Under the pieces are notes generated by a model. It saw only the letters and a list, made by a program, of their open reading frames with translations. It did not search any database and was not told the origin of the DNA. Positions 12,369-23,400 of a stretch of DNA of 64,000 bases are shown piece by piece; within the stretch, counting starts at the first letter, position 1; every line of letters begins with the position of its first letter. The DNA is taken from positions 24,688,672 through 24,752,671 of the forward strand of contig NC_089277.1 in NCBI RefSeq assembly GCF_963678975.1. Direction: 5' to 3'. A program made the translations under genes and the position numbers. Origin of the DNA: Dysidea avara (taxonomy: Eukaryota; Porifera; Demospongiae; Dictyoceratida; Dysideidae).

Positions 12369-12925
12369 CACTGTTAAAAATAAAGAGTAACCAACACTCT
12401 GAGAGTTCCCAGTGTAGGGAGGATTTAACACCCCATGAAGAGTAACCAACACTCTGAAGAGAATAACCATTACTCTGAAGAGTAAGTGACACCAGTGGCG
12501 ATTCTAGACCTGACCTACAGGGGGGGCCCAGTAGGGAACAACATAACTATTGTTGTTTGGCTATAGTATAAAGTAGAATTTCAGGGGGGTCTGGGGGTGC
12601 AACCCCCAGAAGCTGCAGGATTTTTGCAATTTAAAGGCTTGAAAACAGCCTAAAATTTGTTCTAAAAACATGAAAAATTCTGAAAATAACAATGCCAATC
12701 TATACAGCAACTTTTCCCCAAGACTTTTTAAAAGTTATTTTTTAACAGGGGGGGCCTTGGCCCCCCCTGGCCCCCCCTTAGAATCGCCTATGAGTGACAC
12801 CACCTTCAGAGCATGTGTTGCTCCCCAGTTATTGCTTTGGAGTAATGGTTACTCTCTAGGGGTGTTAAATCCTCCCTACACTGGGAACTCCTTGAGAGTT
12901 GTGGTTACTCTTCATTTTAACAGTG
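12369..12925. mobile_element. Fold-back MITE family M2 (CACTGTTAAA ends), interrupted
   Basis: Long inverted repeats begin CACTGTTAAA at each end and are flanked by TA. The arms contain repeated AGAGTAACC words. A clean 249-bp copy is at 52861-53109. This copy carries a nested 300-bp hAT-type element (12493-12792). The paralogue near 48820 is an empty site. Confidence 0.85.
12493..12792. mobile_element. hAT-type MITE nested in the M2 element
   Basis: Ends are CAGTGGCGATTCTAG and the inverse of CATAGGCGATTCTAAG. It is flanked by an exact 8-bp target duplication AGTGACAC (12485-12492, 12793-12800). The uninterrupted M2 copy at 52861-53109 shows the single AGTGACAC target. An 8-bp duplication with CA(G/T) ends is characteristic of hAT elements. 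Confidence 0.85.
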
Positions 12926-13350
12926 TATGTATGTATGTATGTATGTATGTATGTACACTTAGCTACATATACACTGACTGGTATATACCACCAAGAGTAC
13001 ATAACTTTCTTTTAGATTTGGTATTATGCTCTTGCTGCCACAGCATGGGCAAAATTTAATTGATGGTTTAATTACTTATATATAGGGGCACAAGAGACCT
13101 GAATGGGTCAAGATAAAACGGTATTTCTACTAGGAGAAAAGTGGAACTCTTTGGTACACAATATATATTCGTTCTCATAATTAAAACTTCAGTTGATATA
13201 GCTTGATGAATAAAGGACACTGACATTCTAAGACTCTAAGAAACACTTTAAAATTAGACTACCTATGTTAACTTATTTAACAAAGTGTATACTTTGTAAG
13301 GAATGTATTTACCTAGAATTTTTTTATAGATAAATCTTGTTTAATGCATG

Positions 13351-13970
13351 TGATCAGTACTTTGAAAAGTCAAATTAAGCAGTTCTTTTAGAGCTGTGAC
13401 TGTTCTATAAGAATATTGACTGTTCTATTAAGAGTGCCTTTCTCTACACAAGCTTTTTTGTCCCAATTTCTTCATAGTATACAGTTTAACACATGACATA
13501 ACTGTTGCTTTCTATTTACCCATTGCTTCAATATATGTGAAGCTTTTTATACTATGAATGTCATCCCCATGATCCATGCAAGCAGAGCAAAAAATAACCC
13601 TCCCCCCCAAGATTTGCCTATGGCTACAATATATAGTTGGCTGTACAGGACTCCACACTTAATTATACAATCACAGGAACCTTGAGGGATGGTGAAACTT
13701 GGTTTCCCATGTCTAACACTTTCTATAAATTATATAGACAATGACTTACTTAAGCCTCCTCAGCAACCTTAGCTACACGCTCATATAACAATATAAGGTT
13801 TATCAGTTAGGCACTGATTGTCATTTAGTTTGATGCCAGGGGTGCAATTGCTACTGTGATGGTTTTGAATTTTAAACACTCAGGTTATACCGTTTTCTAG
13901 TTGAAGCTGACTAAATGTCTATGATGTTGCTGATGTAATCTATTCTTTGTGATAGCTACGTATAGCTATC
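13351..13970. other. Spacer; 13740-13970 is duplicated upstream of copy F
   Basis: No gene seen. 13740-13970 aligns by eye with 57655-57890. In the F locus that block is joined almost directly to sequence matching 20140 onward, so about 6.1 kb is extra in the C locus or lost from the F locus. Confidence 0.6.
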
Positions 13971-14290
13971 TAAACCAAAACAGCCAAGCTGTAAAAAAGA
14001 GTGCGGCCCCCAAAAAGGCCAGGGTGAAAGATGTGAAATCCAAGGTAGCGGCTCAAGAAATGGCTGTGATGGTAGGTTAATGGCAAAAAATTTTATTACG
14101 ACAATTCAGGCGAATTTGTGATTCGGCACCAAATTCACCTGAATTGTCGTAATTAAAATTTTTGCCATTTATAACCTACCATCACAGCCATTTCTTGGCC
14201 GCCACCTTGGATTTCACATCTTTTTTCACCCTGGCCTTTTGGGGGGCTAGCGCTGCACTCTCTTTTTTACAGCTTGGCTGTTTTGGTTTA
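13971..14290. mobile_element. Fold-back element FB1
   Basis: About 140-bp inverted arms around a short centre near 14115. Ends are TAAACCAAAACAGCCAAGCTG and its complement. A closely related copy is at 42661-42975. Open frames within it are mirror artefacts. Similarity to the 42.66-kb copy continues past the right end to about 14400. Confidence 0.85.
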
Positions 14291-14453
14291 GATATCACTT
14301 CTTTTTGTATTGCAAGCCACAAAGCCGGCCATAAACTGGCTTTAGTGCTTCCTTTTATAATAACTTTTTTTTTTCTTTACTGCAGGAATTGAGGAACAAA
14401 AGAAGCAATTGTGTGTATAGCATCTTCTCTGATTAAATATTTGTATTGTTATG

Positions 14454-14847
14454 CACTTGTCAATTTCATGCCCCACCCCCGGGGAGGGTGGGGGGATACA
14501 GGGGATTTGACAAATCGTGGTGTCAAATTCCCCACTACTGGGGAAAAATCAGCTGTAAATCCCCACTACGTCCCCATGCACCCCCTAGTAGGCCTAAGGG
14601 GATTTGACAACACCTCAAGGATGACTAAGCGCATGTTTCATGCATGTGACTAGTGGTCTACACCTGTAGCTATTAAAATTATAGTGAGTGCGATTTTATC
14701 GTTTAGAAATGTAACTACCGAAAATCGGTCAGTGAATTGGACAACTGTCAATTGCCCCAGGGGTGAGGACAAGAAGCAATGTCAAATCCCCACTTGGGGT
14801 GTAGGGACGCCCGGGGGTGGTGGGGTGGGGCATGAAATTGACAAGTG
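14454..14847. mobile_element. TIR element with CACTTGTCAATTTCATGCCC ends
   Basis: Terminal inverted repeats of about 27 bp, CACTTGTCAATTTCATGCCC then CACCCC, flank a GC-rich interior with repeated GGGGATTTGACA and TCAAATCCCC words. The target duplication is unclear. No coding. Confidence 0.7.
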
Positions 14848-14880
14848 TATTAACACTGTAAACCTTGCTGTAAACTGAAT

Positions 14881-15495
14881 CCCATCCAAAAACAGCTTAT
14901 AGCTGTAAAAAAAGTGCGCGTCCAAGTAAAGCAGAGTTAACTGCGACAAAAAGTAATGATATCATAATGCGGCCATGTGCGAGGTGTGCAAGTTGTAATA
15001 TTAGCTAATCAGATAATACAATGTTATTGTTAAAGTGTTAATGAGAACTATGTGATGCTGCTAGTTTTGAAGTGTGTGAGCATCTTCATAAATGCCACAT
15101 AAATTTAATTCTCAATAAAGCAATGTGTATAGATTCTCTGATAGTAATAAATAGTTTGAGTTTGGCCGCCTTTCCTGTATACAGCAATGCTACGAACAAA
15201 GGAAAGGTGGCCAAACTCAAACTATTTATTACTATCAGAGAATCTATACACATTGCTTTATTGAGAATTAAATTTATGTGGCATTTATGAAGATGCTCAC
15301 ACACTTCAAAACTAGCAGCATCACATAGTTCTCATTAACACTTTAACAATAACATTGTATTATCTGATTAGCTAATATTACAACTTGCACACCTCGCACA
15401 TGGCCGCATTATGATATCATTACTTTTTGTCGCAGTTAACTCTGCTTTACTTGGACGCGCACTTTTTTTACAGCTATAAGCTGTTTTTGGATGGG
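14881..15495. mobile_element. Large near-perfect palindrome FB3
   Basis: Two arms of about 300 bp are almost exact reverse complements around a centre near 15188; identical 72-residue frames appear on both strands as a result. The ends, AACAGCTTATAGCTGT then AAAAAAAGTGCG, resemble the termini of FB1 and FB2, which suggests one superfamily. No transposase is visible. Confidence 0.85.
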
Positions 15496-15627
15496 ATTTC
15501 AATACTTTTTGTTAGAATAAGCAATGCACTGTTGATAACAGTAGGTGAGTCAGTAGTTTCCATGGTTTTGACAGAAACCCCAGATTACAGTGACAGATTA
15601 TTAAAATATAACTGTAATTTTAGTGGC

Positions 15628-15818
15628 CAGGGCCGCCCACATTGGGGGTAACTGGGGTATTTTTCCCCCTACCACAGCCTGAAAGGGGCCACTTGAATAC
15701 CTGTTTAAAGAAAGATCGATATACTCTAATAGAGCAGTCAGGATCTAGACCCTTCCTTGCCCCTGGGCCCCTCTTTAACTCTTTTCCCTGGGCCCTCTAA
15801 TTTCTCTGGACGACCCTG
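15628..15818. mobile_element. hAT-type MITE, 191 bp
   Basis: Ends are CAGGGCCGCCCA and the inverse of CAGGGTCGTCCA, flanked by an exact 8-bp target duplication TTAGTGGC (15620-15627 and 15819-15826). It contains one copy of the dispersed GATCGAKATACTC motif (15714-15740). Confidence 0.85.
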
Positions 15819-15956
15819 TTAGTGGCATGCAACTGCAGTCAACTAACACCCATTTTAACTAGTAAACCCTTAACAACACTTTGCCTTTCATCTTGTACTG
15901 CATTGAAACGATCAAGATACTCTATTAGAGCAGTCACAAAACAGCTGTAACACAGC

Positions 15957-16199
15957 CATAGGCGGCGGAAAGGGGGGGGGGGGGGGGGGGGGGGCTTAGC
16001 CCCCCCTTAGAATGATATCACACCGAAATTATCTTTCTTGGAGTGGGGCTGAAAACCGTGATAAAGATCGAGATACTCTAATAGAGCAGTCACTCTAATA
16101 AAGTATTCAGTGTGTAGCGAGCTATGTAAGGATTTTTATGTAGTTTATCAGCTAGAAATGGTAGCTGGTGAGGTGGAAGCTCTTGTCAGTTGGTTGCGA

Positions 16200-16230
<31 letters not shown>

Positions 16231-16308
16231 GGTCTCACCTTACTAAACTATAGAAATAAGTCTGGGTCAGCCCAGCCCCCCTCATATCAACTACTTGCTC
16301 CACCGCTG
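15957..16308. mobile_element. hAT-type MITE, 352 bp, with poly-G and poly-T tracts
   Basis: It begins CATAGGCGGCGGA and ends with the inverse of CAGCGGTGGAG. The exact 8-bp target duplication is AACACAGC (15949-15956, 16309-16316). A poly-G run (about 15973-15993) and a poly-T run (about 16201-16230) lie inside. A second copy in opposite orientation is at 30797-31139. Confidence 0.9.
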
Positions 16309-17675
16309 AACACAGCAATCAATATTTAGCATAGTTACAACTTCTGCTTAGCATCGGATTGTATAGTTTAAATTACTAGCTACTTACAGACTTTACAATA
16401 TAAAAATATGGCACCTGTAGAAATGTGACTGTTTTATTAGAGTATCTCGATCTACTTCAAGCATTGACTAATTCAAGTGAAGAAGCTACGCCCCTGCCAA
16501 GAGATCTTGTGAAATGAAATGAGAAAAGGCAAGTATGTACAGAGACAATAGAGGGGCGCGTAATTATGTCCTGTTGTAAATAAACGCCTTTAAAATTTAT
16601 ATTACTACTAAATAAACGCACCAGAATAGGCTTGTGTGGCTGTTGTCTCCAAGGTTGTCTCATTATTTGTCTTTTCGTGTTGAAGGGATTTAGTCGCAAT
16701 TGGTGAGTTTAACTATACATGTATTTGTGTTGTAAAACTTAATTGTAAAAAGGCGATTAGCACATATCATGATAAACATGTATTTGTCACAGTAGAGTCT
16801 CTCACGAAGTCACGATTATTATGAGACATTGGACCAGGGTAAAAAATTTACTGCTATATTTAGAGGTTGTAGCGTTTGTATATCTTAGTATCTTAATAAA
16901 TAATCCCCCATGATCACTAATCACTAATAGTACAGTGAAAACTGGTCATTATTCAGGCCGTAGGGACAAAATTTTCTAACCTTGCCTTTTAAAGAGGTGG
17001 CTGCATTATGCGGCCTTAAAAAAAGGTAAGAAGCATGCTGTTCTAACTGGCTATAGAGATGGATTTAGTGTATGACAGCGTATGAGACAGTGAGTGCTGG
17101 CAGCAAGGGGGCAGCCAATCTGTTAGAGCACCAAAAGCACTGCTTCAGACATAGGCAGTTGACTGTCAGCCCCAAGTGTAAAAAGTTTCACTGTTGGTCC
17201 TTATAAGCTCCTGATGAAGAAAGTGATGAAGTCATTATCCATAGGATATATTTTTCAGAGTATCCATTTCAGTTCTACAATATAGTAGCCAAGCATAAGA
17301 TGAACATAACACAGCATTCCAGTAGTTTAGTGGTGACCACAACACTGCCTGAGTTAAACTGTGGTGAGATTTGAGACTACCAGAAGCCCTGGAATGTCTT
17401 CAACACATGAAATACCAAATATCTAATGCCTGGCTTTCATCCACAGTGGACCTGTCTTGGTGGCCACTTGTACAGAAGGGAAACAGCTAGTTGCCACACC
17501 CCTTAATTATCAATTTGTAAAATCGTTAGCAAAATTGTGTGTGCGAGCAAGTGCGATGTGGCAGTGCCGTGTATATGGTTGCTGCCTAGCAGTGACACAT
17601 CACGAGTATTGAAGTCACAATGCGTTACTGTATCATCCATCTAAATACAATCTCTGAATGTGTCATTTTGTGTAG
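16309..17675. other. Spacer, no convincing gene
   Basis: It contains a reverse copy of the dispersed motif (16426-16452) and a partial MITE-like stretch at 16930-17040. The minus-strand frame at 16457-16699 has no recognisable features. Confidence 0.5.
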
Positions 17676-18278
17676 AGAGCAATCTTCCACAAGAAGTGAC
17701 CTGCAGGTTTCAGTGTATATTGTTAACCATTAATATTGTTCACAATATTGTGAACTATATGTACAGTGAAACCTCACTTAGTGGCCACCTCTTTAATAAG
17801 ACCACCTCATTATATTGGCCACCTCTAGTAGGTCCCAAATATAGCTAAGCATTACTTATGACCTCATTAATAAGGCCACCTTGTTATTCAGGCCAAATTT
17901 TTTGGTCCCACAGCCTGCCATATTAATGAGGTTTCATTGTACTTATGTGAATTTTTATTTTTTGTAACTTTTCTTCAGGTTTACTGATGGGCACTATGAA
18001 GCATTGTTGACTGGTACGTGTATAATGTGGTGACTTGAAATGCTAAAACAGTACGTAGCGTGTCTTGTATGTACATGTAATGTGTTGTAATGTGTCCACA
18101 CATCCACACATCTTAGAAATAAATGTAATTGTATTCTCTATAAATAGTCAGTTCCATTGTGCCACTGGGTCATAAGTTGGTTGAGTATGGATCATCCAGG
18201 GCACTTGAGTCACATTTTGTCCTGGCCAAGTGGATCTCATCCACTGACAGAATATACAGGATCAGATCACGTGTATAA
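17676..18278 (+). CDS. Possible three-exon gene fragment, unknown product
   Basis: Three short open segments join in frame through GT-AG sites: 17676-17706, 17979-18013 (acceptor ttttcttcag, donor gtacgt) and 18148-18278 (ends TAA). The phases agree at both joins (2, then 1). The joined reading is about 65 residues, contains FTDGHYEALLT and later LVEYGSSRALESHF, and is not low-complexity. The first intron holds a MITE (17762-17941). No start exon was identified; 16480-16710 upstream could be a 5' leader, with a donor GTGAGT near 16703. I recognise no domain. Chance splice-like signals in AT-rich DNA are the main alternative. Confidence 0.28.
17762..17941. mobile_element. Mariner-type MITE, about 180 bp
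   Basis: Terminal inverted repeats TACAGTGAAACCTCACTTA and, at the far end, the complement of TACAATGAAACCTCATTAA, bounded by TA. The interior repeats GGCCACCT words. Partial relatives appear near 16930 and 18285. Confidence 0.75.
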
Positions 18279-18947
18279 ATTACGGTGGAACTTGTTTATT
18301 GCCACCTTCACTCATTCAGCAGGTAACAGTGTATAAATTCTCAATTGGAATTGGCTTTTCAAGAGTGGTTGTCTTTCTATACTAGTGGCCATTAAGATAG
18401 GTTGTACTGATAGAGTGTACATACTAGAGATGCAACAATATCCTCCACTTAGTGTCGTTTGATAGTGATGCAATGGAGACTATGTATTATTGCATTTAAA
18501 TACTATACTATTATATTGCAACTCTAGCACGTATTTATAACAGGAATGTTTGTTAACCGTTTAGACATACTGGAGCCACACCCACTCATCTGGATTCTAC
18601 AAATGGAGTCATACCAACTTGTTGTCATCATACTCACTCGTTACTCCCATTGTGTTTGGATGAATATACATGCCGTCATGTGAGACTTGCTACCATGGCG
18701 GGCCACTGGAAAACATTTGCATAGCAGTTATATTACAGTCATTATTGTACAATTCTTACATTATTGTTGTGAAAAGTGTTTGGTATTCATGTGTCTCCTC
18801 TGTATGTTGTAATTACATGTGTAATTTTGTGTGGGGGTGCTATAAAATGCAATAATGCATGGTGACAATTGTATTAGGCGATTTTGCACACTTCCTTTTA
18901 AGCTAGCTACATGTGCTAATTACTCACAGCTTGTGTCAACAACTGGT

Positions 18948-19240
18948 AACCGCAGTTGTACTCTTGTGTCATTCTTTAAGCCGCGCCCTTAGAGGACAAA
19001 TTATGTGGGGGCGACTAATTTCAAAACGAAGGATGGTATGCAGCACCATAGATTAGCTATATCTATGGACTATAATCTATGGCAGCACACTTCTTGGTGG
19101 CTATATGTACTGATTAACTACACAGAGCGCCAGTTCATCAATACCCAGAGACCGCAGTTGTGCTCTGCGTCATTCTTTAAATTCCGAGTAAAATTCTTAG
19201 AGAGCAAATGACGTGGGGGCGACTAAATTCAAATTTCAAA
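18948..19240 (+). repeat. Direct repeat pair of about 85 bp
   Basis: 18948-19030 and 19152-19237 share ACCGCAGTTGT, GTCATTCTTTAA and GTGGGGGCGACTAA in the same order and orientation, with an imperfect inverted repeat (CATAGATTAGC / ATAATCTATGG) between them. Not coding as far as can be seen. Confidence 0.6.
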
Positions 19241-20456
19241 CTAGCCATTCTCGAAAACAAATGTTTCAATCTGAACGAAACTTTCAGAACAGTTTAAAGA
19301 CACATTGCCCTACATGCCAAGCGAGTATTGCGGAAAACAACAATCTGGGATTTGTATTTGGCCTCTAGGTCGACTGAGGACGACTGAAACTTCGTTTGGT
19401 GCTGAAATCACGACTGTAGGGTAATCATGTATGGTGAAATCGATGATGTGAATCTTGAGGTGATTGAGTGAATACTGAAGCGATAACAGGGCGATCAATG
19501 TTCGGAATGCACAAAGGAACGCAAGGCATACACCTGCGGTTGCGTCTAACCGCATGCGATAAAAAAAAAAATAAAATAAAAAATGAAACGTCCCCTTTCA
19601 TGTCGGCAATCTCGATCACGAAACAATCGGCATGGATTTGCTTCACTGCTTGTGTGGTAGTTACTAGTGACACGATGAGTTCAACTCCAGAGTTTCAGAG
19701 GGATAGCGTAAGTGACGGGTGGATTACAGGAAGGCCAAATTTGAGAACGTTCGTTCTTGTAAAATCCTCACGTAGTGGTCGCGTCATTTATTGTCTGCGG
19801 CGCGCGTTTCTGCTTTACTGGCCGCGCGACTCACTACCGTGAGTCTTGATTGTAGCTGAAAAAAATGATAAGTTAAAAGCTACAATGTAAACTCACAGCA
19901 GCTACGTGGAACCAAAACCCACTGACTGATTTTAAATTACAAGCTTACCGGCTTAGTTATCACATAACTACTCTTAACTCAACGAATCGAACGCTCAAAA
20001 CGTAGTCTCGCTCGTTCGAGACTACCCGAAACATAGCTATTATCGCACGCCTTGGCTTTAATTAATCCGGGTCTGACTCGGATTGCTATCCGGGTCAGTG
20101 GGTCATCCGGGTCAGCAGTAGTGACCCGGTTTCAACGTTGGTGCACCCATAACTACATAACTAGCTACATGTCCTCATTCTATTTAGTTACATTTTCATG
20201 AGGATGCATGTATGTATAGCTAATACAGCCAACATATGATATAGCAGAAGGATGTGCGATGGGTCTGTATATACGTACTATACATACATTATATTATACA
20301 GTCAGATTTTCTGCACATTCATTATCTATTGAACAAGCAGTAGTATAAATAACAGCACAGTTGCTTGAAAATTATAAAGGAACTTTGGTACTTAGATTTT
20401 GCTCAGATGAATCAGACTGCATCATTAATTCTTTGGATGGTAGTTATGTATCTATG
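19241..20456. other. Spacer upstream of copy C
   Basis: 19250-19840 has a higher CpG content than its surroundings but no supportable gene. Near 19830 a hairpin GACTCAC-TACC-GTGAGTC followed by TTGAT resembles the terminus of the composite satellite elements. 20060-20130 repeats ATCCGGGTCA. From about 20140 the sequence aligns with the upstream of copy F (57905 onward), including a likely promoter-proximal region; no TATA box could be assigned with confidence. Confidence 0.5.
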
Positions 20457-23400
20457 ATGGAAGTGCAAGGTACGTATATGTACTAGACACAGTCAATGAT
20501 TAAAAGTATCGACATGGCCTCATGTAGCTCTTGTATGCCATGAAACTTATGTTCAATTCCAAATTAGGAATCTATTGTAATAGTGAATTTTGTAGACAAA
20601 ACTAGTATCACATGGACACTTAACTAAGTGCTTGGAATACAAATAGTATGACTGTTATACTGTACATATAGTTCTGGTGTCAAAGTACATACAAATGATA
20701 CAATATGTGTCAGCTTTATGGAGCTATATGTACATCATGTAGCGATACCTACATACATTATTAACAGCTGATACTTATTTTGTGTATTTATATAGTTATT
20801 CTTAACATTGTACTGACAATTTCTGGAGCACTAAAGTTGGCAACCACTGGAATTGGTGCTCATCATGTTTACAGTGTTCAGCCTGATGACATGTTATGTG
20901 TGCAGCCATCATGTCATCAGTTAAAGTACTTGGTTGAGAACAGTCATTTGTACTTCATCTCGAATACAACATTTTACTTTGCTGAAGGAGAATACCACCA
21001 TGTTCATGGTGATTTAATAGTTCAAAATGTCAGTAACTTTTCCCTCATTGGTACACCAAATACCAGTGACCCTGCCTCACCTGCAAGTGTCATCAAATGT
21101 TTACCAGAACATTCCATATATTTCTACAATGTGGCTAATCTTCTAGTAAAGGATCTAAAATTTCAAAGCTGTGGTGGTTTGCTTTCTAACCACAATAACA
21201 ACACACAAGAAATTCAATGGGCAGCACTTTTGTTTCAGTTCTGTACTAATTTGAAAATAGTAAATGTTTATATTTACAACCCAGTGGGATATGGAATATC
21301 AGCCCATAGTGTGATAGGAAACAACAGCCTTGAAAATGTCACAGTAATAATGGGCAGAAATAATGCGGCTCTTGATATGTGTAGTTATGGAGCAAAATGG
21401 AGTTATAGAAATTTGAATGGTGACTTTATGGAAATAAATAAGATTATTGTCACTATTGATAACATCATGATGAAACAACTTAACATATCACTTGCTTGTG
21501 TAGAGGTAAATTCAGATAAGCACATTCTTGACCTTGAATTATACAAACACAAAGTACAGTTTACTATAAAAAATTCCAATTTTTCTATACTAAATGGCAC
21601 AATTTTAAATGTGAAGGTTTTATCTGCATTACACAGTCACATCAACATTAATCAATGTAGCTTTATTCAAAACAGTGCACACCAACTCATCAGTTTCCAG
21701 TACATCCTGTCTTACATTGGCGTGACTAAAGACCACTCAAGACTTGATGTTACTTTCCATGAAACTGTATTTTCACACAACAAATATTCTGATTACTTGG
21801 AAGACATTGCTAACGCATCTGTTCTAAAGTTTCAGGTGTCTTCGAAAAATCACCAGTTAAATTTAACTTATGATCACACACTCAGCATTACTTTCAATGA
21901 TACTATATTTTATGGAAATCAGTTAGCTTTGTTGCAAGTGGTAGCACCTGATCCCCTGACTCCAAATCACTCATCTGTACACATGGTGGTTTCTACTGAA
22001 GGCTACTACATCGCAGAAGCTAACAGACAACAAACCAGATTAATATCACTAACAAATGGACACCTTTACTTTAATGGAATCACCAAATTTATTAACAACA
22101 CTGCAAATGAAGTAGTGTATCTATCTTCCTCAATGTTACACTTCTCAAACACCACAGTGTTTGATAATAACACATGTAAACAATTAATTTCTCTAAACTG
22201 TAAACTGTGTTATTTAATGCTGACAGGCAGAGCCAACATAACATTCTCCAATAACGCAGCATTCGATCAACTAATACATGTTCCCATTAGAAATAATCAA
22301 CCTTACCCTTATTGTATATTTCAGTACTACTCACCAATACACAATGGATACAATGATTTTCAGATTAGCATGTTGCATAACGATGTTGATGTTGAGTTAA
22401 TCTCGGACACTGTCTTCCAGTTAACATCACATTGCAAATGGGCTTTTGGAGCAGCATTTCAGAACATGAATCCATCAGTTGTAAACAGTGAAATCATTGA
22501 CTTTGGATACAAGAATGCTACATCCTATCAATTAGGTACTCACACCACAGTCTGTTATTGTCCATCATCATCACATTACAATTGTAGTGTTGATCAATTA
22601 GGTCCTGTATATCCTGGTGAAAATTTGACTGTGGATTTATGTCTACCTTACAACAATGAAGAAATTGGTATCTTGTACATTGATACGTGTAATGACAATT
22701 TACCACAATCAGCTTGTATCATGAATGACCACAAAAGTGCAAAACATGTATTTCATTACAAGGAAAGAAACAGTTTGGATTTTGCCATAGCCTCAGCACA
22801 GCCAGCAGTTTGTGAACTATTCCTAACAGCTCAACCAAACTTGTTTATCTTTTATGAAGCATTTTATGTCCACCTTCTGCCATGTCCATTAGGATTTACA
22901 TTACAACATGGAATTTGTGACTGTGATCCTGATCTTAGAAAATACATTGATGAGTGTATGATAAGTAGTCAAACAGTGAGAAGACTTTCCAATACTTATA
23001 TATTGGGTATTAACTCAACCAAACAGTACAAGGTGTCCACTGATTGTCCCACCTACTATTGCCTACAAGGTACAACATGGATTAATTTACACCATCCAGA
23101 TGATCAATGTCAACCTCACAGAACTGGTTTGCTGTGCTCACAATGTACAGAAGGGTACAGTGTAGTGTTTGGGTCCAGCCGTTGTAAGAAATGTTCAAAT
23201 GTTCACTTATTGTATTTACTCTACTTCATGTTCACTGGCTTGCTTTTAATCTTCCTTCTTTTTCTCTTCAACTTAACTGTGACAAATGGACCAATTAATA
23301 GTTTTATTTTCTATGTTAACATTGTTAGGCTAAGTAGTTCTGCCATGCATTTACCAGACAGACTGGTATCACCTTTACTGGCTTACATTTACATTGCTAA

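Larger units (their letters stand above)
10705..13350. other. Duplicated upstream region of copy B (paralogue at 47501-49215)
   Basis: Aside from later insertions (SINE, hairpin, TGTA microsatellite, fold-back element), this block aligns almost continuously with 47501-49215. Shared phrases include the region with GATGGGGCATTATTG at 11530 / 48120. No gene was recognised in it apart from a first-exon relic at its left end. Confidence 0.7.

Noticed and set aside
12222-12492. Long frames of repeated His-Thr-Tyr-Ile or Met-Tyr-Val-Cys
   Set aside because: Translation of a TGTA microsatellite; no gene support.
13971-14290. FB1 as a gene for a structured non-coding RNA or miRNA hairpin
   Set aside because: Arms are far too long and a second dispersed copy exists; a transposable fold-back is more likely, though small RNAs from it are possible.
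15072-15304. Identical 72-codon frames on both strands
   Set aside because: Mirror images caused by the FB3 palindrome, not overlapping genes.
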